From contig JAIUOF010000001.1 of assembly GCA_020161355.1 (NCBI GenBank), positions 744,001 through 808,000 on the forward strand: a DNA stretch of 64,000 nt, given 5' to 3'. The DNA is from Bacteroidota bacterium (GTDB lineage Bacteria; Bacteroidota; Bacteroidia; Cytophagales; Spirosomataceae). Made by a program: the position numbers and the translations under genes. This document shows, piece after piece, positions 35,431 through 44,754 of this stretch; the first letter of the stretch is position 1, and the number at the start of each line of letters is the position of its first letter. The notes beneath the pieces are model-generated. The model searched no databases. It had not been told where the DNA came from and worked only from the letters and a program-made list of their open reading frames with translations.

Positions 35431-36183
35431 CTAAAACTTTGGACCGATTGAGAATTTAACTTGTAAAACACCACAATTTAAACAAGCATTTTGCCGATCA
35501 GATTCTAAAATTTGCTCTTCCCTATTAAAGTTTCTTTTTAAGAATTTCAGTCTAAATAATTCCTTATTATATAATTGAAAACCAAGTGGTTCAATCAAAA
35601 TCTGTGATTGAAATAACAAATTCTTTTTTAAAGATTTATTGAATTTAATGTTAATTCCAAAATTGGAACCTAATAATTTGTAACTTCCAGACACAACACC
35701 AAATGGATAATATTGTTTTATACCGTCAAAGTCAATATAAAAACCGGTATTTTCAATTCTGTTATTATAAATATAAACCTGTGACCCAAGACTTAATTTT
35801 GATGTGGAAGAGTTGAGAATTTTGACAAATGAAAAGCCATTCCTCAATCCAAGATTAAACCTGGTAGTACTATTTCCTTTCAGGTAAATAATATTTTTGA
35901 TGTGTCTTTCTCTATCGAAATTTATGTTGTCTAATTCAAATTCAAAAATGCTATTATTTTTAGTGATTTTTATTAGTGAAATAGAGGGATAGAAGGCTAT
36001 TTTATTATTTTTATTTTGCCTCTTCACCTGAGTACCATCCTCAAAAGTTTCATCAAAATTTAAATCATAAAAGTTAAACCTTAAAGAATTATTAACAAGA
36101 ATTGCAAGCTTTCTATTTTTCTCTTGTGAAAAAACCTGAGTTATTGAAAAGAAAAAAACAAAAATGAAATAATACGATTTCAT
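35431..36183 (-). CDS. Secreted protein of the AT-rich island, unknown
   Basis: A 250-aa protein with a signal peptide of about 19 residues (YFIFVFFFSITQVFSQ). The mature part alternates short beta strands (RKLAILVNNSLRFNFYDL, NKIAFYPSISLIKI, FNLGLRNGFSFVKI, NFGINIKFNKSLKK, LQVKFSIGPKF), consistent with a small outer-membrane barrel. The two cysteines of ACLNC lie near the C-terminus. It is followed after four bases by its probable paralogue on the same strand. Both sit between the two copies of the metH 3' end. Confidence 0.6.
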   Translation of the reverse strand: MKSYYFIFVFFFSITQVFSQEKNRKLAILVNNSLRFNFYDLNFDETFEDGTQVKRQNKNNKIAFYPSISLIKITKNNSIFEFELDNINFDRERHIKNIIYLKGNSTTRFNLGLRNGFSFVKILNSSTSKLSLGSQVYIYNNRIENTGFYIDFDGIKQYYPFGVVSGSYKLLGSNFGINIKFNKSLKKNLLFQSQILIEPLGFQLYNKELFRLKFLKRNFNREEQILESDRQNACLNCGVLQVKFSIGPKF

Positions 36184-36273
36184 ATGCGAATGGATTTACT
36201 TCAAACAAATTTTATTTTCTCAAAAATACAAATTTATTTTCTGAAGTAAATACTATTTTCTAACTTTCCGACT

Positions 36274-36292
36274 TCAATAATTCAACACCGGA
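36274..36292 (-). repeat. Direct repeat, copy B (3' end of metH)
   Basis: This is the functional copy, encoding the C-terminal P-V-L-N-Y and stop of MetH. It is identical over 19 bases to 34595-34613; together the copies bound about 1.66 kb that holds the two island genes. Confidence 0.75.
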
Positions 36293-39200
36293 CTCAGCCA
36301 TCTTTCGGCCAATTCGATATCCTTTCCCGATTTCGAGGCGTAGTCTTCCACCTGGTCTTTATTGATTTTACCCAAACCAAAATATTTGGCCTGAGGATGA
36401 GCATAATACATGCCGCTTACTGCCGATGCTGGCCACATGGCGAGACTTTCAGTTAATTGAATACCAATGGCTTTCTCTGCATCCAAAAGTCGGAATATGG
36501 TCTCCTTCAAAGTATGGTCTGGACAAGCTGGATACCCGGGTGCCGGTCTGATTCCCTGATATTTTTCCCTGATAAGTTCTTCTGTGTTATATTCCTCATC
36601 AGCAGCATATGCCCAATATTCTGTTCTGACTTTTTTATGTAAAAGCTCAGTAAATGCCTCGGCAAACCTGTCGGCCAATACTTTTACCATAATCGCATTG
36701 TAGTCGTCATGGGTCTTTTCAAATTCTTTGGCTTTAGCTTCAGCTCCAAAAATGGCCACCGCAAATGATCCGAAATAATCCTTAATACCATTTTCTTTTC
36801 CTGCAATAAAATCAGCAATGGATAAATTGGGTAAACCTGAGCCTTTCTGGCCTTGTTGCCGTAAATGCTGCAGTTGGCCAATTACTTTTTCACGTTTCTC
36901 GATATAAATCTTGTGATCATGAGCGTGTGACGAACAACTGCTGGTATGTCCTTCATCATTGATTTCAAAGTCATATATCAACTGAGAATCTTCGTTTTCG
37001 GTAGCCGTCGGCCAGAAACCGAGTACAGCTTTGGCTTCAAACCATTTCTCAGAAATAATTTTTTTCAACATGGCTTGTGCATCATCAAATAGCTTTTGGG
37101 CCTCTATACCTACAACCGCATCATTTAAAATCTTTGGATAATGTCCATGCAAATCCCAGGACTGGAAGAATGGTGTCCAGTCAATAAAGTCGGCGATTTC
37201 TTTCAAACTGTATTTCTCCAAAACTTTTGTGCCCAAAAACTTAGGCTTTACTGGCTGATAGTCATCAAAGCTTATTTGAAGCTTATTTTTTCTGGCATCT
37301 GCAATAGTAATATAATTTTTGGCAGTTTGACGGCTTTCATATTCTTCTCTGAATCGGGCATAATCTTCTTTTACCGAGGTAACATAGTCCTTACTTAAGT
37401 CCCGACTAAGTAAATTACTCACTGCCGGCACCGACTTGGAAGCATCTAAAACATGAACTACCGGTCCGCTGTAATTAGGGTCAATTTTAACCGCGGTATG
37501 TACACGGGAGGTCGTAGCACCACCAATCAATAGCGGAATTTTCAACCCTCTTTTCTCCATTTCTTTGGACATAAACACCATTTCATCGAGAGAAGGTGTA
37601 ATTAATCCACTTAACCCTATGGCATCAACCTGATGTTCCTCAGCGGCAGCAAGGATTTTCTCAGCCGGTACCATTACACCTATATCTATGATTTCGTAAT
37701 TGTTGCAGGCTAATACCACACCGACGATGTTTTTTCCGATATCATGTACATCACCTTTTACAGTCGCTAAAAGCACTTTGCCATTATTGGTTGTGGTGTT
37801 ACCTGTTCTAAGTTTTTCGGCCTCCAATGCCGGCAAAAGATAAGCTACCGCCTTTTTCATAACCCTGGCTGATTTTACCACCTGGGGCAGAAACATCTTT
37901 CCTGAGCCAAAAAGATCTCCTACCACATTCATTCCGTCCATAAGAGGTCCTTCAATAATGTGCAACGGCTGTGGATATTTATCGAGAGCCTCCTGCATAT
38001 CTTCATCGGTAAAATCAACGATCCCCTTCACAAGGGAGTGCTCAATACGTTTTTCGAGGGGTAAACTTCTCCATTCCTGAGCAATAGCTTCGGTTTCTTT
38101 TCCTGTTCCTTTCAGACCTTCAGCCAGTTCAAGCAATCTTTCGGTAGCATCATCTTTTCTATTCAACAAAACGTCTTCTACTGCCTCAAGCAAATCTTTC
38201 GGAATGTCATCGTAAACTTCCAGCATCGCCGGATTTACAATTCCCATATCCATACCAGCCTGGCGTCCATGATACAAGAATGCAGAATGTATGGCCTCTC
38301 TTACCCGGTCATTTCCTCTGAATGAAAATGAAACGTTACTCACACCACCACTCACATGAGCATGAGGCAGATTTTCTCTAACCCATTTTGTGGCTTCAAA
38401 AAATGAAATAGCATTTATTTTGTGTTCTTCAATGCCGGTAGCTACAGGAAAAATATTTAAATCAAAAATGATGTCCTGAGCAGGGAAACCTACTTTTTGG
38501 GTCAAAATATCATAAGATCGTTTTGCAATTTCAATCCTCCTGGCGGTGGTATCTGCCTGACCATCTTCATCAAAGGCCATCACGATCACCGCCGCTCCAA
38601 ACATTTTAATTGTTTTGGCCTGTTTAATAAATTCTTCCTCTCCGGCTTTCAAAGAAATGGAATTTACAACGCCTTTTCCCTGCACACATTTTAAGCCGGC
38701 CTCAATGATTTCCCATTTTGAGGAGTCAATCATGATAGGTACTTTCGATATTTCCGGTTCAGCGGCAATCAGATTCAGGAATGTGGTCATAGATTCCACC
38801 CCATCCAGCATGCCTTCATCCATGTTGATGTCGACCACATTGGCACCACCTTCCACCTGATCCTGAGCAACAGAAAGAGCTTCTTCAAACTGACGGTTTT
38901 TGATTAACCTTAAAAATTTCTTTGAGCCGGTCACATTGGTTCGCTCGCCTACATTTACAAATCCCAATTCTTTGGTAAGCGTCATGGGTTCCAGGCCACT
39001 CAGCCTTAAAAGGGGCCCAATTTCAGACTTTTTCCTGGGTAGATAATTTTGAGCTATTTCAGCAAAAGCTTTTATGTGACCCGGAGTCGTTCCACAGCAT
39101 CCGCCTAAAATATTCACATAGCCCTCTTCCAGGAATTCTTTGACTTGAGAGGCCATATATTCCGGACTCTCATCATATTGGCCCATTTCATTGGGCAGCC

Positions 39201-40029
39201 CGGCATTAGGATATACACTTATAAGGCAATCAGCAACACGAGACAATTCAGCCAGATATGGCTTCATCGCACGAGCCCCCAAAGCACAATTTAAGCCAAT
39301 AGATAATAGATTTCCATGAGAAACAGAATTATAAAATGCCTCCGAAGTTTGCCCTGTAAGTGTTCTTCCTGACTGATCTGTAATGGTTCCTGACACCATA
39401 ATAGGCATTTCAAAATCAGGATTTTTTGATTTTCTTTCATCAATTACCACATGAGCAGCAAAAATGGCCGCTTTACAGTTAAGCGTATCAGTGACTGTTT
39501 CAATCAATAGCACATCAACTCCACCATCAATCAGTCCGTTTACTTGTTCTTTAAAGGCCACCACTAATTCATCAAAAGTAATAGCTCTGAAACCCGGATT
39601 ATTAACATCAGGAGAAAGCGAGGCTAATTTTGTAGTGGGTCCCATTGATCCAGCCACAAATCTGGGCTTTTCAGGATTTTTCAGGGTATATTCGTCCGCA
39701 GCTTTTCTTGCAATTTTTGCACCTTCAAGATTGAGCTCGTAAACCAGATCCTCCATATGGTAATCGGCCATAGCCACAGTGGTGCCACTGAAGGTGTTGG
39801 TTTCTATTATATCGGCACCTGCGTCTAGATATTCTTTATGTATGGCTTCGATCACATCGGGTCGGGTAATTGAAAGCAGGTCATTATTTCCTTTTATATC
39901 ATGAGGAAAATCTTTAAATCGCTCTCCACGGTAATCGGCATCAGTTAGTTTGTATCTTTGAATCATGGTGCCCATTGCCCCATCTAAAATCAATATCCTT
40001 TTCGCTAATGTCTCTTTGAGTATGCTCAT
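36274..40029 (-). CDS. metH: Cobalamin-dependent methionine synthase
   Basis: A 1251-aa full-length MetH that moves a methyl group from methyltetrahydrofolate to homocysteine through methylcobalamin. The homocysteine domain (about 1-330) has the zinc cysteines in GLNCALGA (near 247) and [11 protein letters not shown] (near 310). The folate domain (about 355-620) starts with [16 protein letters not shown]. The B12 domain has [14 protein letters not shown] with the axial His, and [13 protein letters not shown]. The activation domain, for reductive methylation with S-adenosylmethionine, ends in [13 protein letters not shown] and [13 protein letters not shown]. It is divergent from an Lrp regulator with shared operator repeats. 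The leader is too short for a riboswitch. Confidence 0.98.
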   Translation of the reverse strand: MSILKETLAKRILILDGAMGTMIQRYKLTDADYRGERFKDFPHDIKGNNDLLSITRPDVIEAIHKEYLDAGADIIETNTFSGTTVAMADYHMEDLVYELNLEGAKIARKAADEYTLKNPEKPRFVAGSMGPTTKLASLSPDVNNPGFRAITFDELVVAFKEQVNGLIDGGVDVLLIETVTDTLNCKAAIFAAHVVIDERKSKNPDFEMPIMVSGTITDQSGRTLTGQTSEAFYNSVSHGNLLSIGLNCALGARAMKPYLAELSRVADCLISVYPNAGLPNEMGQYDESPEYMASQVKEFLEEGYVNILGGCCGTTPGHIKAFAEIAQNYLPRKKSEIGPLLRLSGLEPMTLTKELGFVNVGERTNVTGSKKFLRLIKNRQFEEALSVAQDQVEGGANVVDINMDEGMLDGVESMTTFLNLIAAEPEISKVPIMIDSSKWEIIEAGLKCVQGKGVVNSISLKAGEEEFIKQAKTIKMFGAAVIVMAFDEDGQADTTARRIEIAKRSYDILTQKVGFPAQDIIFDLNIFPVATGIEEHKINAISFFEATKWVRENLPHAHVSGGVSNVSFSFRGNDRVREAIHSAFLYHGRQAGMDMGIVNPAMLEVYDDIPKDLLEAVEDVLLNRKDDATERLLELAEGLKGTGKETEAIAQEWRSLPLEKRIEHSLVKGIVDFTDEDMQEALDKYPQPLHIIEGPLMDGMNVVGDLFGSGKMFLPQVVKSARVMKKAVAYLLPALEAEKLRTGNTTTNNGKVLLATVKGDVHDIGKNIVGVVLACNNYEIIDIGVMVPAEKILAAAEEHQVDAIGLSGLITPSLDEMVFMSKEMEKRGLKIPLLIGGATTSRVHTAVKIDPNYSGPVVHVLDASKSVPAVSNLLSRDLSKDYVTSVKEDYARFREEYESRQTAKNYITIADARKNKLQISFDDYQPVKPKFLGTKVLEKYSLKEIADFIDWTPFFQSWDLHGHYPKILNDAVVGIEAQKLFDDAQAMLKKIISEKWFEAKAVLGFWPTATENEDSQLIYDFEINDEGHTSSCSSHAHDHKIYIEKREKVIGQLQHLRQQGQKGSGLPNLSIADFIAGKENGIKDYFGSFAVAIFGAEAKAKEFEKTHDDYNAIMVKVLADRFAEAFTELLHKKVRTEYWAYAADEEYNTEELIREKYQGIRPAPGYPACPDHTLKETIFRLLDAEKAIGIQLTESLAMWPASAVSGMYYAHPQAKYFGLGKINKDQVEDYASKSGKDIELAERWLSPVLNY

Positions 40030-40048
40030 TCCGCTAATCTTTTTTTTG

Positions 40049-40140
40049 CAAAAATAACTATTTTAGATAAAAAATAAAGTATAAGATAAAAAATATAGAT
40101 ATTTTATCTGAAAAAATTGCAATTCGTTTGTGTTTTATCT
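40049..40140. promoter_or_regulatory. metH promoter and AGATAAAA operator boxes shared with lrp
   Basis: CAAAAATA at 40049-40056 is TATTTTTG on -, a -7 element for metH. AGATAAAA occurs at 40065-40072 and 40084-40091, and the inverse TTTTATCT at 40102-40109 and 40133-40140. The central pair is a perfect inverted repeat with a 10-base spacer. The boxes cover the expected -33 region of metH and lie upstream of the lrp start at 40169, as expected for an Lrp-type autoregulatory and divergent operator. Confidence 0.6.
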
Positions 40141-40168
40141 AATATTGTCATCATTTTCTAAAAATAAT

Positions 40169-40630
40169 ATGAAACTTGACGAAACCGACAAAGAAATAAT
40201 CAGGCATTTGCAACAAGACGCCAAATTAACCACTAAGGAATTGGCAGGTAGATTAAACCTGTCTCCCACTCCGGTTTATGAAAGAGTAAGAAGGCTTGAA
40301 AATGAAGGAGTGATAAAAAAATATGTAGCATTGGTTAACCGAGAAAAAGTAGGAAAAGACCTGATGGTACTTTGCAACATCAGATTGAAAGAACACGCTC
40401 AGGAAGCGGGAGCGAAATTTGTAAAAGCCATTGTCTCTATGCCTGAAGTAACCGAATGCCTCAATATCTCAGGTGATTATGATTTTCTGTTAAAAGTAGT
40501 GGTTACTGACATGAGGGAATATCAGTCATTCATCATGAACAAACTTGCATCTCTCGAAAATATTGGTTCAACCCAAAGTATTTTCGTAATGGGCGAAATC
40601 AAATCAGAAACGGCCTTCGATCCTGACTGA
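40169..40630 (+). CDS. Lrp/AsnC-family transcriptional regulator
   Basis: A 153-aa full-length Lrp-type regulator. The ATG at 40169 gives the standard opening MKLDETDKEIIRHLQQDAKL; a GTG 39 bases upstream would add an unrelated tail. The N-terminal winged helix (TTKELAGRLNLSPTPVYERV) binds DNA, and the C-terminal RAM domain (VCNIRLKEH-type strand, SMPEVTECLNISGDYDFLLKV) binds an amino acid. It faces metH across 139 bp that contain four AGATAAAA boxes, so control of methionine synthesis and of its own gene is a reasonable inference. Confidence 0.93.
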   Translation: MKLDETDKEIIRHLQQDAKLTTKELAGRLNLSPTPVYERVRRLENEGVIKKYVALVNREKVGKDLMVLCNIRLKEHAQEAGAKFVKAIVSMPEVTECLNISGDYDFLLKVVVTDMREYQSFIMNKLASLENIGSTQSIFVMGEIKSETAFDPD

Positions 40631-40674
40631 GAATTTATAAAAATTAATCAAATTCAAATAAAATTTTGTCCATT

Positions 40675-40706
40675 CACATTTTACCATTAAATAAAATTTA
40701 ACTTTG
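40675..40706 (+). promoter_or_regulatory. Promoter, Bacteroidota type
   Basis: TTTG at 40675-40678 and TAACTTTG at 40699-40706, with the 20-base spacer typical of the -33/-7 pair. It lies 30 bases upstream of the beta-barrel gene. This is the best promoter match in the window. Confidence 0.7.
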
Positions 40707-40735
40707 TAATTATTTCTCACATAAAATTAATTTTC

Positions 40736-41326
40736 ATGAAAAAAAATCTACTTTTATTATTGTTAATTTATCCATATTTAGCTGACGCTCAATTAGATAT
40801 CAAACTAAACACAAGTTCTACTTTATCAAAAAAACCTGAAATCGGTATTGAAATGGGATATGACAAGTTCAGTCTTGAATTAGTCAACGGTTTCATATTT
40901 CAAAAGTGGGGAGAAGCAACGATAACTGATGAAAATGGAAACGAAACTGAAATTGGAGTAAAGAGAACTGGTTACAATGGAACATTAAGAGCCAACTATT
41001 ACTTTAAACCAGTAGAAACCCTTGATGGTTGGTTTGTATCCCCCGTGGTAAAATTCAGATCACAAAAAATTAAATTTGAAGACCCCATTAAAAACAAAAG
41101 ACTAGGTGCCGGATTAATGCTTGGTCGAAAAGGGATGATCGGAGAAAAATTTGGGTATTTGGCCGAAGGTGGTTTGGGCTACTGGTTTATTAACAATTAC
41201 AAAAATTCTTCCGGGGAGACATCTCCAATTTACCGTGATGTACCAATAATAGGGGATTTCCTCCAAAAAATGGATAAATTCATGGCACCCTGGTCAATTA
41301 CTGTTTACTATCGAATCGGAGGTTGA
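40736..41326 (+). CDS. Small secreted barrel-like protein, unknown
   Basis: A 196-aa protein with a signal peptide of about 18 residues (LLLLLLIYPYLADAQ). The mature part is made of amphipathic strands (PEIGIEMGYDKFSLELVNGF, GYNGTLRANYYFK, WFVSPVVKFRSQKIKF, RLGAGLMLGRKG, GYLAEGGLGYWFI) and ends in SITVYYRIGG, as outer-membrane barrels do. No specific family is recognised. A strong promoter lies just upstream. The next gene starts 35 bp downstream, so the two form an operon that ends at the terminator at 43143. Confidence 0.65.
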   Translation: MKKNLLLLLLIYPYLADAQLDIKLNTSSTLSKKPEIGIEMGYDKFSLELVNGFIFQKWGEATITDENGNETEIGVKRTGYNGTLRANYYFKPVETLDGWFVSPVVKFRSQKIKFEDPIKNKRLGAGLMLGRKGMIGEKFGYLAEGGLGYWFINNYKNSSGETSPIYRDVPIIGDFLQKMDKFMAPWSITVYYRIGG

Positions 41327-41361
41327 AAAACCGCAACACAAAATTAAATTCTAAAAATATT

Positions 41362-43134
41362 ATGAAACTACAGAACAAAATAGTAGTATTATTACTGCTT
41401 TTCATTTCCAATTTTACTTTTTCTCAACGAGTTGATATTGATAAACTAAGGTTTAGTATAAAAAGAACTCTATACCCCAAAAACCCCCAAGGCGAAAACG
41501 TATTTTTTTATAATGTGGTAATTAAATCTAATCCTGGGATAAGACAATTTTTGACGGATGAAGAAATTATTTCGGAAATAAAAATAGATGGGCTAAGCCA
41601 AATTGACAACCAACCTAACGCCTTAACTGTCAATATCATAATGGACGATTTTGTCATCAGAAAGAATGAATTAGTATCAAGAACTGAGGAAACAAAAGAT
41701 AAAGACGGTAAAGTCACCGCTCGTAAAAACTATTACAAAACCAAAATTACTTACTCAATTGGTGCTAGTTATGATGTCAGAAACAGCCAAAACGTTGAAG
41801 TAATTAAAAGAACTAATTATTTTAACCCAAGTAATTTTAAAGTTTTTGAAACCAATGAGTTCACTTCTTCATCAGAAGCTAACAAGTATTATTTGGATAA
41901 TTCGGTTACGATTCGCTCCAAACTATTAAGAGGAGAGGTTAATGAGATGACCAATAATCTGTCTAATTACTTCTCTTACGAAGTTGGTTATAAAAAGCAA
42001 ACTCTAAATGACTTTATATGGATTTTAGATTCAAAAAAGCATGATGAATACGAAAACCATCAAAAGTTTTCAAGAAAATTAAAAGAAGAACTTGAAAAGT
42101 TCACTGAAAAAACCAAAGGTGATGATACAGATGTTGTATTTGGACCAATCATTGATTATTATACTAAACTTTCCAAATTAGATATCGAAGATAAACATCA
42201 GAAAAAATTGGTTTATGCTTCGCTTTATAACCTATCAACCCTTTATTACTACTTAGATGATCCAATTCAGGCGAAAATTTTTGCTGAAAGATTGGTTAAG
42301 GATGATATTGATGAAAAAGATGGCAAGGAACTGATAAAAAATGCGGATGCTTTATTAGAATTATTTAAAAAGAACAATAAATATTCTACTCACTTTGAAC
42401 GTGAAATTCCCAACCCAGACATGACACTGGTTCCAGCAAGAACTGCTTCAACTTCAAATCTTAGCCAAACAGTTGCTGTTGAAGCACCCAAAGCACCCAG
42501 ATTCATCGAGGGAATGGTAATCACAAATGAAGATAAAGAAATTGAAGGATTCTTTTTTAATGACTTTGAAAATGCCCCTTGGGAGGTACAGGATGGCGTC
42601 AGATTTATTCCTGCGACACTATTTAATGATGGCAAGTTTGATAAAAAATCGGTAGAAAAATATTCCCCAAAAGAACTTAAAGGCTTGGCAATTGAGAAAA
42701 AACTATACATTCCTGTACTATTTAGCGATGTCTCAAAACTAGTCAATGGCAGTCCTCTTGGTGCCACAGCTAAAAAGTATTTTATGGAGGTAGTAAAAGA
42801 TGGTAAATATAAAATTTTGAAGTATCACGAAGCACCTCCCTCAACTCAGGTATTCTCGGGAACAATGAATCCAAGCACCAACACTGAAAATCTGGAGTTG
42901 CTCACTTTAATATTAGCTCCAGGTGAGGAAAAAGCAAAAAAAGCTACAACAAACTACATTGAAGAGATTCTTTTAAAAAATAAAGCCTTATACGACCTTT
43001 ATTTGAAAGGAGAGTATTCAATTGATAAAAAGCCAGTTAATGTAAAAAGAGATATGCTCGATCGAATGGCAGCAAAAAGTGATCTGAGCGATAATATTGA
43101 TTTAATAAAAATTATTGAAGCTTTAAATAAATAA
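41362..43134 (+). CDS. Large secreted protein with tetratricopeptide-like middle, unknown
   Basis: A 590-aa protein. The ATG at 41362 starts a signal peptide (MKLQNKIVVLLLLFISNFTFSQ); a TTG 39 bases upstream overlaps the previous gene and is rejected. Residues about 20-200 are beta-rich (FFYNVVIKSNPG, ALTVNIIMDDFVI, KTKITYSIGASYDV). Residues about 225-345 are helical, resembling tetratricopeptide units (KKLVYASLYNLSTLYYYLDD, AKIFAERLVKDD, IKNADALLELFKK). The C-terminal 200 residues hold repeated strand-turn segments (FIEGMVITNEDKEIEGFFFN, YKILKYHEAPP). I do not recognise the protein. It pairs with the small barrel gene upstream, suggesting an outer-membrane complex. Confidence 0.65.
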   Translation: MKLQNKIVVLLLLFISNFTFSQRVDIDKLRFSIKRTLYPKNPQGENVFFYNVVIKSNPGIRQFLTDEEIISEIKIDGLSQIDNQPNALTVNIIMDDFVIRKNELVSRTEETKDKDGKVTARKNYYKTKITYSIGASYDVRNSQNVEVIKRTNYFNPSNFKVFETNEFTSSSEANKYYLDNSVTIRSKLLRGEVNEMTNNLSNYFSYEVGYKKQTLNDFIWILDSKKHDEYENHQKFSRKLKEELEKFTEKTKGDDTDVVFGPIIDYYTKLSKLDIEDKHQKKLVYASLYNLSTLYYYLDDPIQAKIFAERLVKDDIDEKDGKELIKNADALLELFKKNNKYSTHFEREIPNPDMTLVPARTASTSNLSQTVAVEAPKAPRFIEGMVITNEDKEIEGFFFNDFENAPWEVQDGVRFIPATLFNDGKFDKKSVEKYSPKELKGLAIEKKLYIPVLFSDVSKLVNGSPLGATAKKYFMEVVKDGKYKILKYHEAPPSTQVFSGTMNPSTNTENLELLTLILAPGEEKAKKATTNYIEEILLKNKALYDLYLKGEYSIDKKPVNVKRDMLDRMAAKSDLSDNIDLIKIIEALNK

Positions 43135-43142
43135 GTAAATAA

Positions 43143-43170
43143 AAATCCGGGTTCTCCCGGATTTTTATTT
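43143..43170 (+). terminator. Intrinsic terminator of the 40736-43134 operon
   Basis: Perfect 9-bp stem AAATCCGGG (43143-43151) and CCCGGATTT (43156-43164) with a TTCT loop and a T-rich tail, nine bases after the stop. Confidence 0.92.
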
Positions 43171-43364
43171 GATAATTGAATTTAGAGAAGTATTTTTTAA
43201 AAATAGTAATATGGCTTTACAATCCCAGGTAAAGAAACTAAAAGCAATTTCTAAAAAAGGAAATTAAAAAAAAGCTTCAAAGATATTCTTGGGATAATAC
43301 CTTTAAAAATCCAGGAATTACTATTAAACTGTTTAAATATAACTTCCCCAAAGTACTTAAAATC

Positions 43365-44378
43365 CTAATTATCTACCTGAATTGCCCTTCTGTGATATCG
43401 GGTAATAATATCAGGATCAGGCAACACCCTTACAGTAGTGGCTTTATTGGCATACGGAATCTGTGACAAAACATACCTTATACTTTCCAATCGGGCCTTC
43501 ATTTTGTTATTGGCCTTTACTATAATCCATGGACTGAAAGAAACATGAGTTTTATTAAACATCTCCTCCTTGTATTTTGTGTATTCATTCCATCGTTTTT
43601 GGGCTTCCATATCCACAGGACTCAACTTCCACTGCTTCAAAGGGTTGGCTTTTCTGGAGTTAAACCGTCTTAATTGTTCTTCTTTTGAAATAGAAAACCA
43701 GAATTTGATGATGATTATACCATCTTCATACAGCATGTGTTCAAACTCAGTCACTTGTTGCATAAAACGCTCATATTGGGATTGATTACAAAAACCCATA
43801 ACCGGCTCCACCACAGCCCTGTTGTACCAACTCCGGTCAAAAAAGACAATTTCGCCTTTATTGGGTAGCTGCTTGATATAACGTTGAAAATACCACTGCC
43901 CCATTTCATCATCGGTTGGTTTTGGCAAAGCCACTACTCTTAATGCCCGTGGATTCATGTGCTCCGTAAACCGCCTGATGGTTCCACCTTTACCTGCCGC
44001 ATCTCTTCCTTCAAACAGTATCACCACCCTTGCCCCACTTTCCTGAACCCATCTCTGCAATTTTACCAGCTCTATCTGAAGTTTTTCCAGTTCCTCTTCA
44101 TATTTAAGAGTTTTGGAAAGTTTTTGAGGATCAGCATTCTTTTCTTTAAAAAACTCTACCAGTTTATTTTTGGAATTTAAATCAGAAAGCTCTCCAAGTG
44201 TAACCGTTACATTCCTCCAGTCAGAATCGAATTCTGTCGGTATCTGAGGTACCAAGACTTTCTGATTTTCTGATTTCCCATTCTCATTTGGTATTTCTGT
44301 GATGGCTTCTTTGGTTGCTTTGCTTTTTTTAGCAAGGGTGGTTACTGAAGGTTTGGTTGATGTTTGTTGTTTTGCCAT
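43365..44378 (-). CDS. ppk2: Polyphosphate kinase 2 (PPK2)
   Basis: A 337-aa cytoplasmic enzyme that uses polyphosphate to phosphorylate nucleoside di- or monophosphates. The Walker A motif is FEGRDAAGKGGTIRRF, Walker B is EIVFFDRSWYNRAVVEPVMGF cut at FFDRSWYNR, and the lid is SISKEEQLRRFNSRKANPLK. The order of motifs and the C-terminal PWIIVKANNKMKARLESIRY fit the single-domain PPK2 group. About 60 extra N-terminal residues are Lys/Thr-rich and probably disordered. It is monocistronic. Class I (nucleoside diphosphate kinase) is more likely than class II or III by length, but this is not certain. Confidence 0.93.
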   Translation of the reverse strand: MAKQQTSTKPSVTTLAKKSKATKEAITEIPNENGKSENQKVLVPQIPTEFDSDWRNVTVTLGELSDLNSKNKLVEFFKEKNADPQKLSKTLKYEEELEKLQIELVKLQRWVQESGARVVILFEGRDAAGKGGTIRRFTEHMNPRALRVVALPKPTDDEMGQWYFQRYIKQLPNKGEIVFFDRSWYNRAVVEPVMGFCNQSQYERFMQQVTEFEHMLYEDGIIIIKFWFSISKEEQLRRFNSRKANPLKQWKLSPVDMEAQKRWNEYTKYKEEMFNKTHVSFSPWIIVKANNKMKARLESIRYVLSQIPYANKATTVRVLPDPDIITRYHRRAIQVDN

Positions 44379-44754
44379 TTCTATATTTTTAGTTATTGGT
44401 AATGCAAAAATTGCATTTAAAAATAATTTTAATACATTAAATTTCTTATGATATCATTATTCAATTCAAAATGATAAAAATCATAAAATCAAATTGTTCT
44501 GTCGCTAATCCTTTCAGGTATTTATACGATGCAATAACTGAGTTAAAAATCTATTCTAAAACCAAAAAAAATCATGCAATTGAATAATTCCCTGACAGAT
44601 TTTCACAAAATAAATAAGAAATTTTTGGAATAATAAATTTATTAAGTGTAAATTTGACACGTTATCAATTTATATAGTTTTTGGACTTAAACATTTAGAC
44701 CAAAGCATATTTAATGGTAAATTTGTGAAAATTATAAACAAAATTCTTATTTAG
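44379..44754. other. 376-bp divergent intergenic region
   Basis: AT-rich region between ppk2 and the transketolase genes. No small gene is seen. It holds the promoter at 44694-44725 and a second TAAATTTG at 44649-44656. Confidence 0.5.
44694..44725 (+). promoter_or_regulatory. Probable transketolase promoter
   Basis: TAAATTTG at 44718-44725 as -7, with TTTA at 44694-44697 at the same 20-base spacing as the promoter at 40675-40706. The start codon is 30 bases downstream. Confidence 0.5.

Noticed and set aside
35427..35474. Longer start for the island gene at 34695-35426
   Set aside because: It would overlap the upstream gene by 44 bases and bury a clean signal peptide; the ATG at 35426 is better.
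40030..40168. SAM or cobalamin riboswitch before metH
   Set aside because: The predicted start of transcription leaves only a very short leader and no riboswitch core sequence is visible.
43211..43264. Short frame MALQSQVKKLKAISKKGN after the operon terminator
   Set aside because: Eighteen codons, no conserved context, and no continuation in any frame that is convincingly coding.
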